From Cacajao melanocephalus (taxonomy: Eukaryota > Chordata > Mammalia > Primates > Pitheciidae), in contig CAUYLG010075687.1 of assembly GCA_963573385.1 (NCBI GenBank), forward strand, positions 1 to 64,000: 64,000 nucleotides of DNA, read 5' to 3'. The notes under the pieces are model-generated. The model saw only the letters and a list, made by a program, of their open reading frames with translations. It was not told the origin of the DNA and made no database searches. Shown here piece by piece: positions 55,039 to 64,000 of the stretch. A program made the translations under genes and the position numbers. Each line of letters begins with the position of its first letter. The stretch's first letter is position 1.

Positions 55039-55452
55039 AATAGTGAAATGAAGGAAAATAATCTTAAATAAGTCTCAAACATTTTATTTTACCCTAAATA
55101 ATCTTAAATATCATTTTATTTTACATTCATTTAATAAAATATTAATTCATTAGAAGATGGAATATTATTGTTCACATGTAGTTCCTCCACTGTTTAACTA
55201 CCACAGTGTTGTTTTGTATTATAGATACAGGCTGTTGTCTAACACACTGCAAAGGGGGCATTTATTTGGCCATCACATGAGAAATTTTTACTTCTAGATC
55301 ATCATATCGTCTTCACATTCAGCATTATCTTTTCTTGTGGCATATATGATTTCTGCATCATTCAACTGCATTTACAACAAACTGTCACTCTTGATCCTTT
55401 GTTGTATACCATCTTCCTTAAAAAAATAAATAAATAAAAATAAAAAATACTG
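55039..55452. other. unassigned AT-rich sequence
   Basis: No gene. It has a short near-tandem repeat (AATAATCTTAAATA at 55059-55072 and 55097-55110) and an AAAT patch at 55420-55446. Confidence 0.45.
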
Positions 55453-55456
55453 GAAC

Positions 55457-55928
55457 TGTTACAGGACAGGTGGGCCCCAAAATTGGGGCTTAGCCTGGGA
55501 AGGTTCTTGACTTCACCCAGGAAAGAATTCAAGGGCAAGGCGGTGGAGTTAGGCAGCAACTTTTATTGATGCGGCAGTGCACAGGAGCAGCAGAGCAGGG
55601 CTACCCCACAGGCAGTGTGCCCAGAGAAGCGGCTCTGGGGCAGTTCTGCAGTCACAGTTATACCCAACTTTAATTATATGCAAATTAAGGGCAGGTTGTG
55701 CAGAAATTTCTAGAAACAGGGTAGTAACTTCTGGGTCATGTGGTTGTTGCTATGGAAAGGGGCAGTAACTTCCAGGTGTTGCCATGGCACACTGGTGACA
55801 CACTGGTGGTACACTGGTGGTCATTTCTTATAGAATGCTGCTTTCTCCCCATCTCTGTTTTAGCTAGTCCTTAATTTGGTCCAGTGTCTGAGCCAAGCCT
55901 TCAGAGTCAAGTTTTGCCTCCTACCTCA
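55457..55928 (-). mobile_element. solitary ERV LTR with 4-bp duplication
   Basis: A 472-base antisense LTR. On the minus strand it begins TGAGG and ends TAACA, has a TATA-poor U3, an AATAAA signal (TTTATT at about 55562) and a CT-rich U5. GAAC flanks it on both sides (55453-55456 and 55929-55932). A 4-base duplication is usual for class I ERVs. The named family is not assigned; there is no coding sequence. Confidence 0.85.
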
Positions 55929-55959
55929 GAACCCCTGATTTATTTGAGATTATCTAGCT

Positions 55960-56180
55960 CAGAGGTATAATATTTTGGCCTCCCTGGGCCATACTAAAAG
56001 AAGAAGAATTGTCTTGGGCCACACATAAAATTCACCAACACTAACGATAGCTGATGAGCTTAAAAAAAAAATCAAAACAATCTCATCACGTTTTAAGAAA
56101 GTTTACCAATTTGTGTTGGGCCACATTCAAAGCCATCCTGGGCTTCATGCATCCTGCAGGCCGCCAGTTGAACAAGCTTG
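55960..56180 (+). mobile_element. hAT-like non-autonomous element (MER30-like)
   Basis: About 220 bases starting CAGAGGTATAATATTTTGG and ending GTTGAACAAGCTTG, with short imperfect inverted termini. ATCTAGCT (55952-55959) and ATGTAGCT (56181-56188) form an 8-base target duplication with one mismatch, as expected for hAT elements. Confidence 0.75.
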
Positions 56181-56188
56181 ATGTAGCT

Positions 56189-56784
56189 GATAAACTATGT
56201 CCTTTATTTTCTTCTGGTACATTTGGATTTACTGTAGTAGCTGTCAATTTCAAGCCAGTTTTCTCCAAGATGGAGTATATGCTGAACTGGAAACTTTACT
56301 TCAACATGACTTACAAATAATGTCTATTATGTTGGTGACTCTTGAAATTTTTGTTAACTACATTTTTCCATTCTACAATTTGGGGTCTAAGAGACAATAT
56401 CCAGGCAAATCCTGAAATAAAATACTTTTCCTGGAGCTGAGCCAAGAGGAATAGGGTAGGTCAAACGTGTGCTGTTACCGTACTGAGAATACAACCCCAG
56501 AGCCAAAGCAATGTTGGAGATAATGCTGGAGTTGAAATTACAGTTTTGAGGGAGAATCCATCCATCTTCAGGACTAGCTGTTTCAAGAGCTGAAATAAAC
56601 CATGCAACAATATGCTAGTGCACTAAATTGAGAAAGTCTGAAAAGCTCCCATGCAAAGTTAGAAAATTAAGACCCACGTTTCTTCAGAAATTAAAGTTGT
56701 AGTTACATGAATAGAAATGGAAGAGATCCATCCTGCTCAGATCACGTCAAGGTTTCTGCCTTACAATAAGTTAGGAGGTACCCA
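56189..56784. other. unassigned sequence
   Basis: No gene or confident repeat. Confidence 0.4.
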
Positions 56785-56965
56785 ACTGTCACCTGCCAGG
56801 CACCCTATTTAGAACTTCCTATGGATTATCTCATTTAATCCTCAAGACTACCTTGCAAAGTGGGTTTTCCAGATAAGAAAACAGCATCTGCCCAGGTGTA
56901 CACAGACTAGGGTGAGGACTTAGTTCAAAGGCCATAGTCTTCCACACTGCTCTGCTGTCCCTCCA
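56785..56965 (-). mobile_element. MIR fragment
   Basis: Antisense MIR in order: CACCTGCCAGGCACC, then ATGGATTATCTCATTTAATC, then GATAAGAAAACAGCATCTGC. Confidence 0.75.
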
Positions 56966-59236
<2,271 letters not shown>

Positions 59237-59399
59237 AGAATACGAAAGTCTCCACTTCCCATCTTAGAAAATGATCACTTAGTCTACCACTAAATAACAC
59301 AAACCCCAGACTCCTGAGCTCCTCTCTGTTGCGATTACACATTCCTCATCATGTAGGCCTTTCTACAAGACTATTTGAATGCCCTTAACATGCACTTGA

Positions 59400-59560
59400 C
59401 ATGGCAGCTGATTGTACCCAAAGCAACCCAAAAGAGTCTCAATGCCTTTTATGACCTAGTCTGAGAAGTCACATACTGTCACATCTGCTTTATTCTACTT
59501 ATTGGATGAGAGTAGCCCACACTCAAGGAAAGATGTAACTAGCTCACCTCTTGAAGTGAG
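59400..59560 (-). mobile_element. MLT1-type LTR fragment
   Basis: Antisense MaLR segment, with TTTTATGACCTAGTCTGAGA followed by AGTCACATACTGTCACATCT. Ends not found. Confidence 0.55.
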
Positions 59561-60078
59561 GTGCATTACAGAATATGTAGGAATAGTTCTGACCAACACA
59601 CCTCCCCAAATTCTAATACCTCAGAGACCAACACTTTTCTTTTAGCTGTTTCTTCTAATCTCTACATCTGTATTTCTAACATGACTATCATCTATTCATT
59701 TTCTATTATTACCCTTATACTACTATCTTCCCACTCACCCCACACAAATATACACACACACTCCACACACACACAAAATTCTTGTCACTTCATCTTTCCA
59801 ATATAGTTATAATTTTTCTTAAATCAATAATCAATATTTAAATTAACATGGTCATGTAACTATTGCTTCCAACTGGGCCTCATGGTAATAATTTATTTCA
59901 TTTGTATGAATAATTTTTAATTTATTTCAAGTTCTGGTACAACTTGTTTTTTTCTAGAGTTAATAAACTATTGGCCGGGGAGTTAATTGCATCTTGTTCT
60001 ATTGGAGCCATTACAAACTTATACTTAAATTTTCTGAAAAAATTCATCTCCTCTCAATATGTTACAACAAATCAGGTC
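59561..60078. other. unassigned sequence with AC run
   Basis: An interrupted AC repeat at about 59740-59775; otherwise nothing recognised. Confidence 0.4.
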
Positions 60079-60385
60079 ATCTATCAATTGAATATATATA
60101 TGAATATATATATATATTCATATATATATATATATATGAAACATGATGCCCCACAGGAGATAAGCAACAGACATTTCCAGGAAAATGGATAATGGTGAAG
60201 GGAAGTTCCAAGATGACACATATATATATATATAGATATCCAAGATGAATATACATATATATGTGATATATATTGAATTGATAGATGAATATATTATACA
60301 TGTTATATATATCATATATATATGTTATATATCATATAATGTATATTATATTATCTATAATAAAATGTGTAATAACATATATTAT
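60079..60385. repeat. TA-rich palindromic microsatellite
   Basis: TA repeats with a perfect TGAA(TA)nTTCA palindrome at about 60101-60120. A 19-base inverted pair, 60079-60097 against 60268-60286 with one mismatch, is also present. Arm A of the 80-bp inverted repeat sits inside. Confidence 0.93.
60139..60218 (-). repeat. 80-bp inverted repeat, arm A
   Basis: The reverse complement of this block is identical at all 80 positions to 60457-60536. It is bounded on both sides by TA repeats, which suggests it is the copied, inserted arm. Confidence 0.98.
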
Positions 60386-60456
60386 ACATAAATTGGAGAC
60401 ATTTCTCCTGGGACTCTTCACCTTTCTGTTCTGCTCTGAACTGGTTATGCCTTAAC

Positions 60457-60536
60457 TGTCATCTTGGAACTTCCCTTCACCATTATCCATTTTCCTGGAA
60501 ATGTCTGTTGCTTATCTCCTGTGGGGCATCATGTTT
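60457..60536 (+). repeat. 80-bp inverted repeat, arm B
   Basis: Perfect inverted partner of 60139-60218, 238 bases away. Its flanks are ordinary non-repetitive sequence, so it is probably the original. Confidence 0.98.
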
Positions 60537-60932
60537 GCTGGATCCCATATCTTCCTCTTTAGTGATTTTTCTCCTTTGTTTTGGCGATACATACTCTCAT
60601 ATCTGAGTGTCTTCTTGAGCATGAGATGCCTTGGAGAAATAAATGTTGTATTTTATGTCTGACAATATCTTCTACCCACATATTTAGTTGATGCCTGCTG
60701 GGTACAGAATTCTGGTTTGGACATGATTTTCTCTAAGTCTTTTGCAGGTGTTATTCCATCGTGTTCTAGCTTCTAAGACTGCTCTTCAAAAGTCTAAAGC
60801 CATTTGGATTCTCTATTTATTTTACATAGGTTTTAAGGATCTTCTTTCCACCCCTTGTATTTTGAAATGTTACAGTGATGTACTTGGTATGGATTTTTTT
60901 TCTTTTTTTAAAATTTTTTGTTAGCTATTGTG

Positions 60933-61482
60933 TGTGATGGTTAATTTTAGGTGCCAGTTTGACTGCGCCATGGGGTGTCCAGATATTTGTTCAAACATTA
61001 TTCTAGGCGTTTCTGTAAGGCTGTTTTTGGTGAGATCAACATTGAAATTAGTGAATTCTGAGTAAGCAGCTTGTCCTCCCTGATGTAGGTGGGTCCCATC
61101 CAATCCACTGAAGGCCTGAATAGAACAACAAAGCCAACGCTCTCCCTCCCCAGAGTAGACAGGATTCGTCCTGCCCAACTGCCTTTGAACTGGAGGACAT
61201 CAGCTGTTTCCTGCTTTCAGACTCAACTGCACCATTGGCCCTCCCAGCTCTCCAGTTTTGAACTTGAACTGGAACTTCATCATTGGTTCTCTGGGGTCTC
61301 CCACTTCCTGACTCACCCTGCAGATCTTGGGACTCGTCAGCCTCCAATATCGAATGAGCCAATTCCTTATAATAAATCACTTCATATATATAAATCTTTT
61401 CTTACACACACACACACACACACATGTGCATGCACATGCATGTATCCTATTGATCTGCTTCTATGGAGAACCTGATTCACAG
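60933..61482 (+). mobile_element. LTR-like insertion with 6-bp duplication
   Basis: Starts TGATGGTTAATTTTAGGTGC, ends GAGAACCTGATTCACAG, and has CCAATTCCTTATAATAAATC as a polyadenylation-like segment near 61359. ATTGTG occurs on both sides (60927-60932 and 61483-61488). I recognise it as a common interspersed repeat but cannot name the family safely. An AC run at 61406-61425 lies inside. Confidence 0.65.
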
Positions 61483-61871
61483 ATTGTGCTGGGCACTCAA
61501 TTAACCCTTTTAATCTGAAGTCCAATGTGCTTCAGTTTGGGGGATTTTTCTTGTGTCAATTTTCTATAACTTCCTCTCCTGCAGGCTTCTCTGCTCACTC
61601 TCTCTGTAACTCCTGTTAAATGTTGAAGCTCCTAGATATCCATCCCTAATTCTGTTATCTTTACTATTTTTCTTTTTTGTTTCTCTTTGTTTTGTTTTCC
61701 AGGATATTTCTTCAATTTTATCTTCCATCCTTTCTACTAATTGTTTTCTTTGATCTTATGTTTAATTCCCAATAATTCTTTCTTTTTCTTGGTTTTATTT
61801 TAATGGAATCATAGATGCAGCATCATCTCTCTTTGGCCATATTAACAATTCATTTTTTGTTTGGTTTTTCA

Positions 61872-61903
61872 TTTCTCTCTCTCTCTTTCTCTTCTGTTCC
61901 CCT

Positions 61904-61950
<47 letters not shown>

Positions 61951-61966
61951 CCCCCCTCCCCCCCAT
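61872..61966. repeat. CT microsatellite with C runs
   Basis: About 20 CT units (61907-61947) preceded by interrupted CT units and followed by two C runs. Confidence 0.96.
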
Positions 61967-62050
61967 TCCCACTGAGTTCCTTTTTACAGTAATTTTATTC
62001 TCTTTCATTTTGGGGACCTTTCTCAAATGTCTGGTGGTTGTTAGTTGTCC

Positions 62051-63046
62051 ATTCACATTTAACGGTGAGGCACTGAAAAAACAGTTGATAGATCTGCAGG
62101 TGGAAAAGACTTCCTGACTTCAAAGATGATCTGATGGAGCCATGGCCATTTCATTAGAAGACTCTGAAGCATCATTACTTGCAGGTCTTTTCTTTGGGGC
62201 CAGTTTCCCACAGAAGAAAATCCTCCAGATCCTCCAGTCTCCAACTAGGAGCATAGACATCTGTCCAGGGCTTTCTAGAAGCTGTGGGGAGAGGAAATGC
62301 AGTGTTTCACCCATTCACCATTTAGATTTCATCTTAATCTCCTCAATTTCTTTAGCACCAGCAGCACCATCCTCAGCTGTGCCTAGAATCCTAGAGATCA
62401 GAATTACTGTGGTTCTGTCTCTCCAGAGAAACCTCCACTTTTCTGAGGGTGAAGGAGGTGTTACCTGACTGACACCTTGGAGGAGGAGCATCTAACTGCC
62501 CCTTTTAAGGACTTTCAACAAATCCCTTCTCTGCAACCTCACATTCAGAGGTCCTTGCTGGGGTCCTCTGTGAAATTTGACTTTCTGGAGTTCTCTGTGA
62601 GATTTGACTCAATTCCAGCTTTCTCTGATTTTCTCAATTAATTACCCACTTTTCCATCTCCTTTTTAGCTTCAAGGTTGGGATGGCAACTCCTGTCTGCT
62701 GTTGTTCTCTTTGTCCTCATTGATTCCTTAACTGACATTTTAACAGACCTAAGAACTTTTCTAACATTCCAAAAATTCTGAGTGCCAAAACTCATCTGTC
62801 CCCAAGGATCAGGAAGGATATTGCAGTCCTGTGATTTACAAACATGTTTCCTCACAGAGTCACCCCCTTCTCTGTGAGAGTGTGAGGCCATGGAGGCAAA
62901 ACCCTCAGATTCTAGTCTTTTCTTTTCTCTATCATTCACTATGTAATCTCAAACAAGTTCACCAAAATTTTTGTCCCTCAGTTTTGTCACTCATCAAATG
63001 AAGGCAACAGTCAAAAAGCAAAGATTTCATCTAAGAATCAACTTGG
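62051..63046. other. unassigned sequence
   Basis: About 1 kb with no gene. A 17-base unit CTCTGTGAAATTTGACT at 62566-62582 recurs with one change at 62593-62609. It could be a further part of the old LINE-like element. Confidence 0.45.
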
Positions 63047-63048
63047 GG

Positions 63049-63242
63049 CCGGGCGCGGTAACTCACGCCTATAATCCCAGCACTTTGGGAGGATCACGAA
63101 GTCAGGAGTTCGAGACCAGCCTGGCCAACATGGTAAAACTCCATCTCTACTAAAAACACAAAATTAGCCAGGTGTGGTGGTGCATGCCTGTAGTCCCATC
63201 TACTCGGGAGGCTGAGGCAAGAGAATCGCTTGAGCCTGAGAG
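63049..63242 (+). mobile_element. Alu, right arm truncated
   Basis: Sense Alu (GGGCCGGGCGCGGTAACTCA) that ends at GCTTGAGCCTGAGAGCC and joins the next Alu with no spacer. The head also has a short deletion after TTTGGGAGG. Confidence 0.93.
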
Positions 63243-63530
63243 CCACTGGCTCACTCCTGTAATCCCAGCACTTTGGGAGTCCAAGGTGGGTGGATCACCT
63301 GAGGTCAGGAGTTCCAGATCAGCCTGGCCAACAGGGTGAAACCCTGTCTCTACTGAAAATACAAAAATTACCCAGGCGTGGTGATGTGTGCCTGTTATCC
63401 CAGCTACCTGGGAGGCTGAGGCAGGAGAATCACTTGAACCCAGGAGGCTTAGGTTGCAGTGAGCCGACTGTACTCCAGACTGGGCAACAAGAGTGAAACT
63501 TCATCTCAAAAAATAATAAAAACATAAATA
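63243..63530 (+). mobile_element. Alu fused to the previous one
   Basis: Starts at ACTGGCTCACTCCTGTAATC, lacking the first ten or so bases. It otherwise has both arms, with a few bases lost around GTGAGCCGACTGTACTCC. Confidence 0.93.
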
Positions 63531-63548
63531 AATAAATAAAACAATTGG

Positions 63549-63834
<286 letters not shown>

Positions 63835-63857
63835 AAATAAATAAATAAAACAATTGG

Positions 63858-64000
63858 TGCTATGTTTCCCCTATAATTCAGAACAGCTAGAGTTAATGGA
63901 AACATGAACGATATCAAGCCAATCAGAGGTTTTGCCCAAGGTAATTCAGAATGAGCTTAAGGGACTTTCTTGACAGTAAAACTCATTAGCATTAATAGTG
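63858..64000. other. unassigned window end
   Basis: No recognised feature. Confidence 0.4.

Larger units (their letters stand above)
60540..62050 (-). mobile_element. old antisense LINE-like fragment, interrupted
   Basis: The segments GATGCCTGCTGGGTACAGAA (60690) and ATTGTGCTGGGCACTCAA (61483), then TTCTTCAATTTTATCTTCCA, follow the antisense order of an L1ME/HAL1-type element as I remember it. The two halves (60540-60932 and 61483-62050) join across the LTR-like insertion. Confidence 0.45.

Noticed and set aside
54721..55082. Several Tyr/Ile-rich minus frames
   Set aside because: Translations of the TATA/CATA microsatellite.
60139..60536. 80-bp inverted repeat as a transposon's terminal repeats
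   Set aside because: No target duplication or known terminal motif lies outside the arms, and the space between is only TA-rich DNA with no transposase.
61089..61475. 128-codon plus frame with an opposing 110-codon frame
   Set aside because: Inside the LTR-like repeat and running into its AC tract.

Overview
This 64 kb window looks like primate, most likely human, nuclear DNA from an intergenic or deep intronic region. The evidence is about forty Alu elements (mostly J/S type by eye), the 3' end of a primate-type LINE-1, MaLR and ERV LTRs, MIR and L2 relics, old DNA transposons, and a processed copy of cyclophilin A (PPIA). I found no intact protein-coding gene, no supported exon, no tRNA or other functional RNA gene, no CpG island and no CRISPR array. 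The longest open frames lie in Alus, simple repeats, LTRs or non-homologous sequence. Family names are from memory without a repeat search, so subfamilies are tentative; edges without a target-site duplication (TSD) are accurate to about 5-20 bases.

Layout. 1-1912: 3' third of an L1 whose ORF2 is frame-broken. 2.7-4.2 kb: an ancient L1/HAL1-like ORF1 relic. 5-9.1 kb: LTR-like and Tigger/MER5-like DNA-transposon sequence, including a locally triplicated block. 9.2-12.2 kb: dense Alus, one nested. 12.2-16.5 kb: a repeat-poor AT-rich island. 16.5-32.9 kb: Alus, MaLR LTRs, old L1 and L2 pieces, and a long purine microsatellite. 33.1-34.8 kb: second repeat-poor island. 35.2-36.3 kb: an Alu whose A-tail was the landing site of the PPIA retrocopy. 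36.3-42 kb: mostly unique AT-rich DNA. 42-52 kb: more Alus, two MaLR LTRs in the same orientation and an old L1. 52.2-52.9 kb: a Tigger-like element with both ends. 53-59 kb: mostly unique DNA with a large TA/CA microsatellite, a solitary LTR with a 4-bp TSD and a hAT-like element with an 8-bp TSD. 60-62 kb: a perfect 80-bp inverted duplication in TA-rich sequence and an old antisense LINE-like fragment split by an LTR-like insertion. 63.0-63.9 kb: three consecutive Alus.

Nothing here works together as a gene system. What can be read is insertion history: Alus inside MER5-like, MLT1, MIR, L2 and L1 elements, a retrocopy inside an Alu tail, and several local DNA rearrangements. The items most worth checking are the 80-bp inverted duplication (60139-60218 versus 60457-60536), the 133-bp direct duplication (18098-18230 versus 20809-20941), the triplicated block (7466-9101) and the PPIA-in-Alu insertion. 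I see no convincing evidence of an undescribed functional system.
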